DNA from: VRUE01 sp963697915
Lineage (GTDB): Bacteria; Actinomycetota; Thermoleophilia; Solirubrobacterales; 70-9
Assembly (NCBI GenBank): GCA_963697915.1
Contig: OY969103.1
Location: 806,001 to 870,000, forward strand
DNA: 64,000 nt
Direction: 5' to 3'
Shown: positions 21,099 through 29,725 of the stretch, in pieces
Position numbering within the stretch: the stretch's first letter is position 1
How the letters are laid out: every line of letters begins with the position of its first letter
Notes under the pieces: model-generated
Told to the model about the DNA's origin: nothing
Database searches by the model: none
What the model saw: the letters and a program-made list of their open reading frames with translations, nothing else
Made by a program: the position numbers and the translations under genes

Positions 21099-22490
21099 CT
21101 AGCGACGGCGGGCAACCATCTTCATGCCGTAGCGGGGGCGCAAGGTGAGCGTCGCCTCGGGAGCGACCGGGAAGCCGGGGACCAGCTCGTAGGTGAAGGA
21201 GCGGCTCATCATCGCCGTGATCAGGGCTACCTCCATCAGGGCGAAGCTCTGGCCGGCGCAGACCCGGCGCCCACCGCCGAAGGGCAGGTAGGCGGAGCGG
21301 TGGTGCTTGCGGGCGTTCTCGGGCAGGAAGCGGGTCGGGTCGAAGACCCCGGGCCGCTCCCAGAAGCGCTCGTCGTAGTGGAGCGTGTTGATCGGCATCA
21401 CCACCGAGGACCCCTTTGGGATCCGGTGGCCTTCGATCTCGTCTTCCTCGATGCAGATCCGGGGCACGATCCAGGCCGGCGAGAACATCCGCATCGCCTC
21501 CATCACGCAGGCCGTCGTCCAGGGCAGCTTGGCGATGTCCTCGACGGTCGGGCGGCGGCCGCCGAGCACCTCGTCGACCTCGGCCAACATGCGCTCACGC
21601 GCTTCCTGGTTGAGCGCCAACAGGTACCAGGTCCACGACATCGCGTTGGCGGTCGTCTCGTGGCCGGCGAGCATGAAGGTGCAGGCCTCGTCGCGAACCC
21701 GTTTGAGCGGCAGCGGCTTGCCGTCCTCGTCGCGGATCGAGAGCAGCAGGCCGAGCAGGTCGTCGCTGCGCCCGGGGTTCTGCTGGCGCTCGCGGATCAC
21801 GCCCCAGACCGTGTCGTCGATCGTCGTCATCACGTTCTGCACGCGGCTGAGGCCGCGGGGAAGGACGGGGCTGCGCCGGAGCGCCCCCGCGGTCCCTCGG
21901 GCGACGAACACGGGTGGGTTGGCGAGGATCGTCAGGCGGGCGGCACGCTCGCCGGCGCGCAGGCCGGTGGTCACCGTGCGGCCGATCCGCTGCGCCAGGT
22001 TGGCCATCCCGCGCCCGAACAGGGCCGAGCCGACGACGTCGAGCGTCAGCTCGGTCATCGCGTGCGTCATCTCGATCGACTGGCGCTCGTCGGAGACCGC
22101 CTCGTAGCGGGCGACGAAGGTCTCGATCGGGTCGACCATCAGGTCGAAGAGGTCGGTGAGGTGGCGCTTGCGCAGGACCGGGTTGACCATCATCCGGTGG
22201 CGCCGCCAGGACTCGTCCTCGTCGGTGAAGAGGTTGAGGCCGAGCACCGCCCGCAGCATCTCGTACTCGATCGACTTGTGGTACCGCTCGACCCCGGCGT
22301 GCAGCACGTGGTCGACGTAGTCGGGGTGCTTGAGGACGAAGGTGGTGCGCCGGTTGAAGTGGAAGCAGGCGATGTCCTCGCCCGGGATGCCCTGGACGAT
22401 CGGGCTGTTGACCTCGAGGCCGTGCTTCCAGACCTCGCGGGCGACCCGCATGCCGTTCATCCTCGGCGTCTGGGCGTAGGTGGCGGTCAC
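21099..22490 (-). CDS. Cytochrome P450
   Basis: From GTG 22490 the protein has 463 residues; the longer open frame upstream is the TetR gene read out of frame. P450 motifs are complete: I-helix FMLAGHETTANAMSWTW (oxygen-binding AGHETT, near 270-280), K-helix EAMR (ExxR, near 330), the PERF-like FDPTRFLPEN, and the heme loop YLPFGGGRRVCAGQSFALME with the Cys ligand near 409. The sequence resembles CYP110/CYP-bacterial fatty acid or terpene oxidisers rather than the soluble camphor type. It oxidises a lipophilic substrate with electrons from an unlinked ferredoxin or reductase. GTG overlaps the stop of the TetR gene (GTGA), so both form an operon. Confidence 0.9.
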   Translation of the reverse strand: MTATYAQTPRMNGMRVAREVWKHGLEVNSPIVQGIPGEDIACFHFNRRTTFVLKHPDYVDHVLHAGVERYHKSIEYEMLRAVLGLNLFTDEDESWRRHRMMVNPVLRKRHLTDLFDLMVDPIETFVARYEAVSDERQSIEMTHAMTELTLDVVGSALFGRGMANLAQRIGRTVTTGLRAGERAARLTILANPPVFVARGTAGALRRSPVLPRGLSRVQNVMTTIDDTVWGVIRERQQNPGRSDDLLGLLLSIRDEDGKPLPLKRVRDEACTFMLAGHETTANAMSWTWYLLALNQEARERMLAEVDEVLGGRRPTVEDIAKLPWTTACVMEAMRMFSPAWIVPRICIEEDEIEGHRIPKGSSVVMPINTLHYDERFWERPGVFDPTRFLPENARKHHRSAYLPFGGGRRVCAGQSFALMEVALITAMMSRSFTYELVPGFPVAPEATLTLRPRYGMKMVARRR

Positions 22491-23122
22491 GCGGCGATCA
22501 GGATCGGGCTCAGGTAGCGGCGGGCGAAGTCCCTGGCCACCTCGGGATCGTCGAGGTCGACGATCGTCTGCGGGGCGAGCGCGAAGGAGAGGACCAGCCG
22601 CACGACGATGTCGGCGACGGTGAGCAGTTCCTCGCCGCCGCGGTCGTCGGGCACCTCGCGAGCGAGGCCGGCGGCGAGGAACTCGCGGGCGGCGTCGATC
22701 ACCGCCCCGCCCTGGACAGTGAAGTGGGGCAGCACGAGCTCCGGCTCGCTCTCCAGCATCCGCTGCAGCAGGCGGTGGCGGCGCACGGACTCGAGCGTGA
22801 AGACGAAGCCCTCGACCAGCTTCTCCTCCGCCGTCGCCAGCGGTGCGATCGCCTCGTCGAGGTCGGCGAGGAAGCGACGCAGCTCGCGCAGGAGCACGGC
22901 GTCGATCAGGGCGTCCTTGCCGGCGAAGCGCCGGTAGATCGTCACCCGCGAGACCTTGGCGCGGCGGGCGATGTCGTCCATCGTCGTGCGGGCCAGGCCG
23001 AAGAGCTCGAACTGGCGCAGGGCGGCGTCGATCACCGCTTCGGTGGTCGCGTCCTCGGCCGTGAGCTCGGTGCCGGCGGCGGCGTCGCGCAGGAGCCGCG
23101 CGGTGGGATCGAGCGAGGTCAT
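22487..23122 (-). CDS. TetR family regulator of the P450 operon
   Basis: The start ATG 23122 follows AGGAGG with normal spacing, giving 211 residues (MTSLDPTARLLRDAA). The HTH lies at about 28-75: TTEAVIDAALRQFELFGLAR, MDDIARRAKVSRVTIYRRFA, GKDALIDAVLLRELRR. The C-terminal domain resembles TetR_C ligand-binding helices, with no known effector. Because the stop overlaps the P450 start, the regulator probably controls this operon and itself, through the palindrome just upstream. Confidence 0.87.
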   Translation of the reverse strand: MTSLDPTARLLRDAAAGTELTAEDATTEAVIDAALRQFELFGLARTTMDDIARRAKVSRVTIYRRFAGKDALIDAVLLRELRRFLADLDEAIAPLATAEEKLVEGFVFTLESVRRHRLLQRMLESEPELVLPHFTVQGGAVIDAAREFLAAGLAREVPDDRGGEELLTVADIVVRLVLSFALAPQTIVDLDDPEVARDFARRYLSPILIAA

Positions 23123-23141
23123 GGGCGACCTCCTGAAACAA

Positions 23142-23168
23142 ACATATTGTGAATGTATCAGGCGTTCA
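23142..23168. promoter_or_regulatory. Candidate TetR operator
   Basis: The A/T-rich spacer carries the imperfect palindrome ACATATTGTGAATGT (23142-23156) and, overlapping it, TGAATG and CGTTCA as inverted half-sites (23150-23168). It sits about 20 bp before the TetR ATG. Binding is inferred. Confidence 0.4.
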
Positions 23169-23708
23169 CATGTTGCCGGGCGCGAGCCCGAGCCGCTCGG
23201 CGTAGGCGTCACGCAGGCGCTCCCAGCCGTAGTCCATCGCCTCCTCGCCGCGGATCGGGCCGACCGGGTCTTCCGCGATCAGGCGATCGGCGACGTCGAG
23301 GCAGAGGTGCCAGCCGGCCGCGACCTTCGGCACCCAATCCTCGTCGGCGAGCGTGTGGCGCAAGGTCAGGCGCGTGCCGGGCCCGCTCGGGGAGAGCTGC
23401 CAGCACAGCACGTCCTCCCCCCAGGTGTACTCGAGCAGCCGCGGTCGCTCCACGCGCCTCACCGTCGCCGGCATCTCTTCGGCGACGTCCCCGTCGACCA
23501 TCGTCAGGGTCGCCCCACCCGGCGCGTCGAGGTTGCGGTCGGCGACGAAAGGGGCCCACTCCCTGAGCTGGGCGACCTCGGTCAGCGCCGCCCACACCTT
23601 CTCCGGGGGATGCGGCAGGTCGCGCTCGAAGACCAGGGTCCAGCGGTCCCCCTCGGCGTGGTACTCGGCGACGGCGGGGGCACTCGGCTCGAAGCTCTTC
23701 CGGTTCAT
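23166..23708 (-). CDS. SRPBCC (AHSA1/START-like) domain protein
   Basis: From ATG 23708 (AGGAG upstream) the 180-residue protein has the AHSA1 pattern: WTLVFERDLPHPPEKVWAAL, LREWAPFVADRNLDAPGGAT, VERPRLLEYTWGEDVLCWQL, GTRLTLRHTLADED and a C-terminal helix GWHLCLDVADRLI. SRPBCC proteins bind hydrophobic ligands in a deep cavity. The start overlaps the end of the ArsR gene (ATGA). ArsR-SRPBCC pairs are very common in actinobacteria, where the ArsR controls the pair; the ligand is unknown. Confidence 0.88.
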   Translation of the reverse strand: MNRKSFEPSAPAVAEYHAEGDRWTLVFERDLPHPPEKVWAALTEVAQLREWAPFVADRNLDAPGGATLTMVDGDVAEEMPATVRRVERPRLLEYTWGEDVLCWQLSPSGPGTRLTLRHTLADEDWVPKVAAGWHLCLDVADRLIAEDPVGPIRGEEAMDYGWERLRDAYAERLGLAPGNM

Positions 23709-24013
23709 GGTCTCTCCTGACTGTCGAGGTGACGCTCGAGGGCGTCGAGGCGATCGCCCCACATGCGGCGGAACGGACGCAGCCACTCCTCGAGCGACCG
23801 GAGGCCGCTCGGGTCGACGTTGTAGACCCGGCGCTGTCCGGCGACGCGGCGGGAGACGATCCCCGCCTCCCTCAGCACCTTCAGGTGCTTTGACATCGTC
23901 GGCTGGCTGACGGCGAGCAGCGCGGTCAGCTCGCCGACGTCGCGCTCGCGGGCCCGCAGCTCGTCGAGGATCTGGCGGCGAACCGGCTCAGCCATGGCGG
24001 CGAAGGCGTCCAT
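23705..24013 (-). CDS. ArsR family regulator paired with SRPBCC gene
   Basis: The 102-residue protein is almost wholly a winged helix: MDAFAAMAEPVRRQILDELR, ERDVGELTALLAVSQPTMSK, HLKVLREAGIVSRRVAGQRR, then VYNVDPSGLRSLEEWLRPFR. No Cys metal ligands are present, as is usual for this non-metal subgroup. It is the first gene of a two-gene operon with the SRPBCC gene and most likely represses it. A palindrome with TATGC and GCATA half-sites lies 12 bp upstream of the start. Confidence 0.9.
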   Translation of the reverse strand: MDAFAAMAEPVRRQILDELRARERDVGELTALLAVSQPTMSKHLKVLREAGIVSRRVAGQRRVYNVDPSGLRSLEEWLRPFRRMWGDRLDALERHLDSQERP

Positions 24014-24024
24014 CAGGGGTTAAG

Positions 24025-24042
24025 TATGCCTAGATCAGCATA
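24025..24042. promoter_or_regulatory. Candidate ArsR operator
   Basis: TATGCCTAGATCAGCATA forms an imperfect palindrome (TATGC and GCATA around CTAGATCA) 12 bp before the ArsR start, followed by a further ATGCAT. The position suits autoregulation. Confidence 0.45.
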
Positions 24043-24097
24043 TGCATGTCAAGGAATATCTCACGGCGAGGCCGAGATCGGGCGCACCCGGCGCGCC

Positions 24098-25144
24098 TCA
24101 GGGGATGAAGGCGAGGAAGAGGAAGGCGGCGAGGATGATCAAGTGGACGCCTCCCTCCTGCAGAGTGGCGCGACCGGACAGCAGGGTCAGTGAGCTGACC
24201 AGGGCGGTGAGCACCAGGAGCACGGTCTGGGTCGAGCCGAGGCCGAGCACCAGTGGGCCCTCGAGCCAGATCGAGGCGATCGCGATCACCGGGATCGTCA
24301 GCCCGATGCTCGCCATCGCCGAGCCGTAGCCGAGGTTGAAGCTGATCTGGACCCGGCCGCGGCGGGCGTTGCGGACCGCCGCCAGAGTCTCGGGCATCAG
24401 CACCAGCAGGGCGATCACGACACCGACCGCCGACTGCGGCGCGCCGATCGAGGCAACCCCGTCCTCGATCGCGCCGGAGCTGGTCTTGGCGAGGCCGACG
24501 ACGGCAACCAGGGAGACGATCAGCAGGCCGAAGCTGCGCAGCGCCATCGCCTTCGACGGCGGCGGCCCGTCGTCGTCCGGCTCCCCCTCGTCCTCATTCT
24601 CGCCTTCGCCCGTGGGCAGGAAGTGGCTGCGGTGGCGGACCGTCTGCACGACCAGGAAGAGGGCGTAGAGGGCGAGCGAGGCGATCGCCGCGAAGGCCAA
24701 CTGCGAGGCGGAGAATTCCGGCCCCGAGGCGCTCGTCGTGAAGGTCGGCAGGACGAGGCTGAGCGTGGCCAGGGTGATGACCGTGGCGAACGCGGTCGCC
24801 GAGCCCTCGGGGTTGAAGGAGGCGACCCGTTCGCGCAGCGCCCCCGCCAGGATCGAGAGGCCGACGATCCCGTTGCAGGTGATCATCACCGCGGCGAACA
24901 CGGTGTCGCGGGCGAGCGTCTCGGTCGCGTCGCCGCCGGCCACCATCAAGGTGACGATCAGGCCGACCTCGATCACGGTCACCGCGACCGCCAGGATCAG
25001 CGAGCCGTAGGGCTCGCCCACACGGTGCGCGATCACCTCGGCGTGGAACACGGCGGCGAGCACGGCGCCGATCAGGAAGAGGTCGATGACGACGATCACC
25101 GGGGTCGCGGGGTCGCTCCCCCAGGTGGCGATCAGCGCCAGCAT
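24098..25144 (-). CDS. chaA: Calcium/proton antiporter (ChaA/CaCA type)
   Basis: The 348-residue protein has about eleven membrane segments in two related halves. The first cation-exchanger repeat reads EVIAHRVGEPYGSLILAVAV, TVIEVGLIVTLMVAGG; the second reads SAVGVVIALLVLMPETLAAV, ISFNLGYGSAMASIGLTIPV. The conserved Glu of each alpha repeat (VIEVG and MPETL) is present. An acidic loop GEGENEDEGEPDDDG (about 179-193) separates the halves. The family exchanges cytosolic Ca2+ or Na+ for protons at the inner membrane. It is divergent from the glycosyltransferase gene, with only 41 bp between. Confidence 0.85.
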   Translation of the reverse strand: MLALIATWGSDPATPVIVVIDLFLIGAVLAAVFHAEVIAHRVGEPYGSLILAVAVTVIEVGLIVTLMVAGGDATETLARDTVFAAVMITCNGIVGLSILAGALRERVASFNPEGSATAFATVITLATLSLVLPTFTTSASGPEFSASQLAFAAIASLALYALFLVVQTVRHRSHFLPTGEGENEDEGEPDDDGPPPSKAMALRSFGLLIVSLVAVVGLAKTSSGAIEDGVASIGAPQSAVGVVIALLVLMPETLAAVRNARRGRVQISFNLGYGSAMASIGLTIPVIAIASIWLEGPLVLGLGSTQTVLLVLTALVSSLTLLSGRATLQEGGVHLIILAAFLFLAFIP

Positions 25145-25185
25145 CGCGATGGCGGGGACGGCCGTCCTCCAGGTGTCTGCCAGGC

Positions 25186-27201
25186 GTGCGGCGATCGGCG
25201 CGATTCTATTTCGCTCAAGCCCGCGCCCGGCAAAGCCGATGGGTGCGGGTGCTGAGAACCGGCCAGACCCAAATCGGGCGCTTCTTCGATCGCCAACCGG
25301 TACTCCTGCGAGCCTTCGCGATCCTCGCCCTGCTCTGGAGCGCCGCCTACCTGACCTGGCGGATCGGGTGGAGCGCCGAGGGCACCAACCCGGTGCTCTT
25401 CACGATGCTGCTCGTCACCGAGGTCTACGGCTTCTGGGCACTGGGCACGCTCGCCTGGTACTCGTGGTCGCGCCCGTCCGCGGTGCGGCCGCCGGCGACC
25501 GCCGGCCGCGCGATCGACGTCTACGTCTGCACCTACGACGAGCCGCTCGAGGTGGTCGCGGCGACGCTGGCCGGCTGCCGCGCGCTCACCTACCCGCACA
25601 CGACCTACCTGCTCGACGACGGGCGGCGACCCGAGATGGAGCAGCTGGCGCGCACCGCCGGCGCCCGCTACCTGACCCGCCCCGACAACTCGCACGCCAA
25701 GGCGGGCAACATCAACGCGGCGCTGGGCCGCACCGAGGGCGAGCTGGTGCTGATGCTCGACGCCGACCACGTGCCGATGCCCGACGCGCTCGACGCGATG
25801 GTCGGCTACTTCGACGACGAGCGCGTCGCCCTGGTCCAGAGCCCGCACGACTTCTTCAACCACGACTCGGTCCAGCACTACGTCGTCGGCCGCCACGAGC
25901 AGTCGCTCTTCTACCGCGTCGTCTGCCCCGGCAAGGACCGCCACGGAGCCGCCTACTGGTGCGGCTCGGCGGCGATCCTGCGCCGCGCGGCGCTGCTCGA
26001 GATCGGCGGCGTCGCCACCGAGACGATCGCCGAGGACTTCCACACGACGATCCGCATGCAACGGAACGGCTGGACCTCGCGCTACCACGACGAGGTCCTG
26101 GTCCAGGGCCTGGCGCCCCACGACCTCGACGGCTACCTGCTGCAGCGCGACCGCTGGGCGCGCGGCAACCTCGCCGTCTTCGGCCTGCCCGAGTCCCCCC
26201 TGCGCGCCCGCGAGCTGCGGCCCGTGCAGCGGCTCTCCTACTTCGTCAGCCTCGCCGCCTACCTGGCGCCGCCGATGCGGCTGCTGCTGCTGGCGACGCT
26301 CGGCGCCGTGCTGCTCACCGGTGAGCTGCCGATGAAGGTCAGCGTCCTCGCCCTCGTCGCGCTCTGGCTGCCGGCGGTCTCGCTCACCCTGCTGGCCGGC
26401 TCGGCGCTGACCCGCGGCTACATGAAGATCGGCGAGACCGCCCACTACGAGCTCTTGACGATGGAGATCTACACGCGGGCGCTGCGCTGCATCTTCCGCC
26501 CCGGCCGGACCGCCTTCAAGGTGACGCCGAAGCAGGGCGGCGACGGCGGCGGGATCGCCGCGGTGCGCAAGCTGCACCTGGTGGTCGCGGCCGCGGTGAT
26601 CCTCGCCGTGGGCACGGCGCTGCGCCTGCTCGACCTGGCCGGGTTCGGGCCGCTGCCCGACATGCCGGGGATCGCGGCCGTCGTCGTGCCGCTGCTGGGC
26701 CTGATCGAGCTGCGCCGCGTGCTCCGCACCCTGTTCGCGGTCGGCCGCCGCCACCAGCGGCGCCAGGTCTACCGTTTCGCCGGCGACGCGCCGGCCCACT
26801 GCTTCGCCAACGAGGGCCACGTCGGCGGCCGCCTGGTCGATGCCAGCGCCGCCGGGGTCGGCCTGGTGCTCGACGCTCCGCTTCCGGTCGGCGAGCGGCC
26901 GGCGGTCCTGCTCGAGCTCGCCGACGCCCGCGGGGAGTCGCACGAGGTCGCCGCCCAGGTCGCGATCCGCTCCTGCCGCGAGGCCGACGGGCGCTGGCTT
27001 GTCGGCGCGACGATCGAGGAGATCGACGACGCCTCGCGGATGCGGCTGATGGAGTGGTGCTACGTCGTCTGCAGCCACGAGCGCCTGCGCGGCCACCGCC
27101 CGGCGATCGCCCCGCCCGAGGTCGAGCCGATCGTGCTGCCACTGGGCGAGCCGGAGCCAATACCCTTGGAGGGAACCCGGAGAGGTGTCCGAGTGGCTTA
27201 A
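25186..27201 (+). CDS. BcsA-like membrane glycosyltransferase 2 with C-terminal PilZ domain
   Basis: The 671-residue protein (GTG 25186) has two N-terminal membrane helices, a GT2 catalytic domain (about 105-345) and further helices. The processive signature is complete: DVYVCTYDEP (D1), LMLDADHVPMPDALDAM (DxD, near 190), TIAEDFHT (TED-like, near 283) and LQRDRWARGN (QxxRW, near 319). The C-terminal part (about 525-640) looks like PilZ: RRHQRRQVYRF, then GRLVDASAAGVGLVLDAP, the DxSxxG half of the cyclic-di-GMP site. The enzyme probably polymerises a polysaccharide, cellulose or another beta-glucan, under cyclic-di-GMP control. No BcsB partner is adjacent. The last 23 bp overlap tRNA-Ser(GGA). 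Confidence 0.87.
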   Translation: MRRSARFYFAQARARQSRWVRVLRTGQTQIGRFFDRQPVLLRAFAILALLWSAAYLTWRIGWSAEGTNPVLFTMLLVTEVYGFWALGTLAWYSWSRPSAVRPPATAGRAIDVYVCTYDEPLEVVAATLAGCRALTYPHTTYLLDDGRRPEMEQLARTAGARYLTRPDNSHAKAGNINAALGRTEGELVLMLDADHVPMPDALDAMVGYFDDERVALVQSPHDFFNHDSVQHYVVGRHEQSLFYRVVCPGKDRHGAAYWCGSAAILRRAALLEIGGVATETIAEDFHTTIRMQRNGWTSRYHDEVLVQGLAPHDLDGYLLQRDRWARGNLAVFGLPESPLRARELRPVQRLSYFVSLAAYLAPPMRLLLLATLGAVLLTGELPMKVSVLALVALWLPAVSLTLLAGSALTRGYMKIGETAHYELLTMEIYTRALRCIFRPGRTAFKVTPKQGGDGGGIAAVRKLHLVVAAAVILAVGTALRLLDLAGFGPLPDMPGIAAVVVPLLGLIELRRVLRTLFAVGRRHQRRQVYRFAGDAPAHCFANEGHVGGRLVDASAAGVGLVLDAPLPVGERPAVLLELADARGESHEVAAQVAIRSCREADGRWLVGATIEEIDDASRMRLMEWCYVVCSHERLRGHRPAIAPPEVEPIVLPLGEPEPIPLEGTRRGVRVA

Positions 27202-27268
27202 GGAGCGCGATTGGAAATCGCGTGGGCGGGGTTAACCCGTCTCGTGGGTTCGAATCCCACCCTCTCCG
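27179..27268 (+). tRNA. tRNA-Ser (GGA)
   Basis: A 90-nt class II tRNA begins GGAGAGGTGTCCGAGTGG and ends CCTCTCC plus G. The stem CGCGA/TCGCG holds TTGGAAA, giving GGA (Ser, codons UCC/UCU). The long variable arm GGGCGGGGTTAACCCGTCTC and T arm GGTTCGAATCC are clear. Its 5' end lies inside the glycosyltransferase coding sequence. CCA is not encoded. Confidence 0.95.
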
Positions 27269-27303
27269 TTCGCGAGTGGACAGCGGCGTCTGGCGGCCTC
27301 ATC

Positions 27304-27337
27304 GGGGTCTCGCTGTGCGGAGCACTATCGAGACCCC
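27304..27337. terminator. Terminator after tRNA-Ser (GGA), overlapping the tadA end
   Basis: GGGGTCTCG (27304-27312) and CGAGACCCC (27329-27337) pair perfectly over 9 bp, followed on the plus strand by TCTTCCTT. The right arm is in the last codons of tadA. It can end tRNA transcription and perhaps also tadA transcription from the other side. Confidence 0.75.
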
Positions 27338-27837
27338 TCTTCCTTGCCAGACTTGCTCTCCACTCGCGAATCTCGCTTCTCGGCGAAGAAGCGCCTCAAG
27401 AGGGCGGCGCACTCCTCCTCCATCACCCCGCCCGTCACCTTGGGGCGGTGGTTGAGGGCGGGCTCGGCTAGGACGTCTAGGACGCTGCCGGCGGCGCCTG
27501 CCTTGGGGTCGGTGGCGCCGAAGACGACCTCGGGGATGCGGGCGAGGACGATCGCGCCGGCGCACATCGCGCAGGGCTCGAGCGTCACGTAGAGGGTCGT
27601 CTCCGGCAGGCGCCAGCCGCCGAGCGCCTCGGCGGCGGCGCGGATCGCGAGCAGCTCGGCGTGGGCGGTGGGGTCACGGCGGAGCTCGCGCTCGTTGCCG
27701 GCGGCGGCGAGCGGCTCGGCGCCGCGGGCGACGACGGCGCCGATCGGCACGTCGCCGTGCTCCTCGGCGACCCGCGCCCGCTCCAGGGCCAGCGCCATCA
27801 TCCGCAGCCGCACCTCGCCGTCGGGCTCGTCCACCAT
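27325..27837 (-). CDS. tadA: tRNA-specific adenosine deaminase
   Basis: From ATG 27837 the protein has 170 residues. Zinc motifs are present: TAHAELLAIRAAAEALGG (HAE, about 54-56) and TLEPCAMCAGAIVLARIPEV (PCxxC, about 85-89). FGATDPKAGAAGSVLDVL and NHRPKVTGGV are TadA-type. The enzyme deaminates A34 to inosine in tRNA-Arg(ACG). The frame is open further upstream, through antisense of the subtilase signal region, but the deaminase domain starts near VDEPDGEVRLRMMALALERA. It is divergent from the subtilase gene by 60 bp. Confidence 0.92.
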   Translation of the reverse strand: MVDEPDGEVRLRMMALALERARVAEEHGDVPIGAVVARGAEPLAAAGNERELRRDPTAHAELLAIRAAAEALGGWRLPETTLYVTLEPCAMCAGAIVLARIPEVVFGATDPKAGAAGSVLDVLAEPALNHRPKVTGGVMEEECAALLRRFFAEKRDSRVESKSGKEEGSR

Positions 27838-27897
27838 CGCCCCGAGAGTATGTGACGCCGACAACTTCACGAGTGAGATCGTGTTAGATCGGTGGCG

Positions 27898-29256
27898 ATG
27901 AGCAAACGCTTTCCGATTGTCGCCATCCTGGCCCTGTGCGCTGCCTGGGCGATCGCGCCGAGCGCGGCGAGCGCCGCCGCGGGCATCTCCCCCGCCCGCG
28001 GCTTCGCGCCGCGCGAGGTCGTCCTCAAGTTCGAGGGCCAGCGCCACGGCCGGACGGTGAGGCTGCCGACGGGAATCGGCGTGCGTGAGGCGGCCGCGGC
28101 GCTGCGGCGCAGCCCGGCCGTCGCCTACGCGGCGCCCAACTACATCGCCACGGCCTCGGCGAAGCGGGCATCGCCGCTGCCGGAATCCGGCATCGCCAAC
28201 GACCCCGGACCGCTGTCAAAGCGACCCGGCCCACCCGGCGGCTGGGTCGCGTTGCAGTGGAACCTGCTGCCCTGGGAGGGGACGGCGACGCCGGAGCTGC
28301 CGGTCTCCGCGGGCGGCATCGACGTGGTCGGCGCCTGGCGCAACCTGATCGCGGCCGGACGGCCCGGGGCCGAAGGCGTCGTCGTCGCCGTCCTCGACAC
28401 CGGCGTCGCCTACCGTGACTGGCGCAACCAGTTCCTGCGCAGCCCCGACTTCAGCGCCGGTCAGTTCGTCCCGGGCTACGACTTCGTCGACGGTGACCAC
28501 CTGCCGCTCGACCAGAACGGGCACGGCACTCACATCGCCGGAACGATCGCCGAGAAGACCAACAACCGCGTCGGCCTGGCCGGGGTCGCCTACCGCGCCA
28601 AGCTGATGCCGGTGCGAGTGCTCGACCGGCACGGCAGCGGCGACGCCGACGACATCGCCCAGGGAATCCGCTTCGCCGTCGACAGCGGCGCCGACGTGAT
28701 CAACATGAGCTTCAACTTCGGCTGCGGCAAGAGCGTGCCCGGCATCAACGAGGAGCTGCGCCGGGCCTACCACCGGGGCGTGATCACGGTTGCCTCGATC
28801 GGCAACCTCGGCGCCGAGACCTGCGTCTCGCCGCCCTCGACCGGGCCGCGCACGATCGGCGTCGGCGGCGCCACCGAGGGCGGCTGCCTCGGCGCCTACT
28901 CGCTGCTGCCCGGCAAGGGCACCGACTTGCTGGCGCCGGGCGGTGGATCGCCGGTGCCGGGCTGCCCCTCGATCTCCTCGCGACCGATCTACCAGGTGAC
29001 GCTGAAAGGCGGCCACCCGCGCCGCTTCGGTGAGCCGGCCAGCTACGTCGGCACCTCGATGGCGGCCGCCCACGTCTCCGGGGTCGCCGCGATGGTCCTT
29101 GCCAGCGGGATCATCCCCAAGGGGACGTCGCCGCGCGGCACCGTCAACCGCGTCGCCCGTCACCTCGCCCAGACCGCGCGCAGCCTCGGCCTGCATCCGC
29201 AACTACAGGGCGCAGGGCTGATCGATGCGGCAGCAGCCACTGATCCGGCCTCCTGA
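27898..29256 (+). CDS. Secreted S8 subtilisin-like serine protease
   Basis: From ATG 27898 the 452-residue precursor has a signal peptide (VAILALCAAWAIAPSAASAA, cleavage after about 27) and an inhibitor-like propeptide (about 32-85). The catalytic triad is visible: Asp in VVAVLDTGVAYRDW (near 164), His in QNGHGTHIAGTIAEKTNNRV (near 206) and Ser in SYVGTSMAAAHVSGVAAMVL (near 384). Asn of the oxyanion hole lies in IGNLGAETC. It has no C-terminal anchor, so it should be released or held weakly at the cell surface. A GTG 6 bp upstream is an alternative start. Confidence 0.92.
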   Translation: MSKRFPIVAILALCAAWAIAPSAASAAAGISPARGFAPREVVLKFEGQRHGRTVRLPTGIGVREAAAALRRSPAVAYAAPNYIATASAKRASPLPESGIANDPGPLSKRPGPPGGWVALQWNLLPWEGTATPELPVSAGGIDVVGAWRNLIAAGRPGAEGVVVAVLDTGVAYRDWRNQFLRSPDFSAGQFVPGYDFVDGDHLPLDQNGHGTHIAGTIAEKTNNRVGLAGVAYRAKLMPVRVLDRHGSGDADDIAQGIRFAVDSGADVINMSFNFGCGKSVPGINEELRRAYHRGVITVASIGNLGAETCVSPPSTGPRTIGVGGATEGGCLGAYSLLPGKGTDLLAPGGGSPVPGCPSISSRPIYQVTLKGGHPRRFGEPASYVGTSMAAAHVSGVAAMVLASGIIPKGTSPRGTVNRVARHLAQTARSLGLHPQLQGAGLIDAAAATDPAS

Positions 29257-29272
29257 GGCTGACTGGCGACCG

Positions 29273-29716
29273 CTAGGTCGTTCTAACGATGATCACGCTG
29301 CATGGCGCGTGATGGGAGACGTTGTTGGGGACGCTGCCGAGCAGGAAGCGGCGCGCCCCGGTCATCCCTTTGTTGCCGACGACGATCAGGTCGGCGTTGG
29401 TCTTTTCGGCGACTTCGAGGATCGCGTCGGCGGGGTTCCCCTCGACCGGGTGGGTCTGGACCTCGATCCCCTCTTTCTTGGCCGCCGCCGCGGCGGCGTC
29501 GAGGACCAGGTTGACGTCCTCGCGGGGGCCGATCTCGTGCTGGACGTCAGCCGGAGCATGGAGGGCCTCGCCCTCGACCCGGCGCTGGGAGACCGGCTCA
29601 TAGGCGCTGACGATGTCGAGCTGGGCGTCGGAGAGCTTGGCCAGGCCGACCGCCTGCCTCACCGCCTCAGCGGCGGTCTCCGATCCATCGGTTCCAACGA
29701 CGATGCGAGAAAACAC
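29273..29716 (-). CDS. Universal stress protein (UspA family)
   Basis: The 147-residue protein begins MFSRIVVGTDGSETAAEAVR and carries the ATP-binding signature VVGNKGMTGARRFLLGSVPN with NVSHHAPCSVIIVR (G-2x-G-9x-G-S, about 112-145). The single-domain length and both ATP motifs place it in the nucleotide-binding Usp group. These cytosolic proteins respond to stress, dormancy or energy limits. It converges on the subtilase gene and sits 9 bp downstream of a small membrane-peptide ORF on the same strand. Confidence 0.93.
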   Translation of the reverse strand: MFSRIVVGTDGSETAAEAVRQAVGLAKLSDAQLDIVSAYEPVSQRRVEGEALHAPADVQHEIGPREDVNLVLDAAAAAAKKEGIEVQTHPVEGNPADAILEVAEKTNADLIVVGNKGMTGARRFLLGSVPNNVSHHAPCSVIIVRTT

Positions 29717-29725
29717 GCCGCGATA

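Noticed and set aside
20991..22517. 508-codon frame opposite the cytochrome P450 gene
   Set aside because: It is antisense to a clear P450, repetitive in His/Val/Glu and without a domain.
22491..23141. Apparent fusion of an N-terminal 217 residues to the P450
   Set aside because: That part is the TetR gene in another frame; the GTG at 22490 overlaps the TetR stop and gives a normal P450 length.
25132..27096. 654-codon open frame on the minus strand opposite the glycosyltransferase
   Set aside because: The plus-strand gene has all GT2 motifs; this frame is low-complexity antisense sequence.
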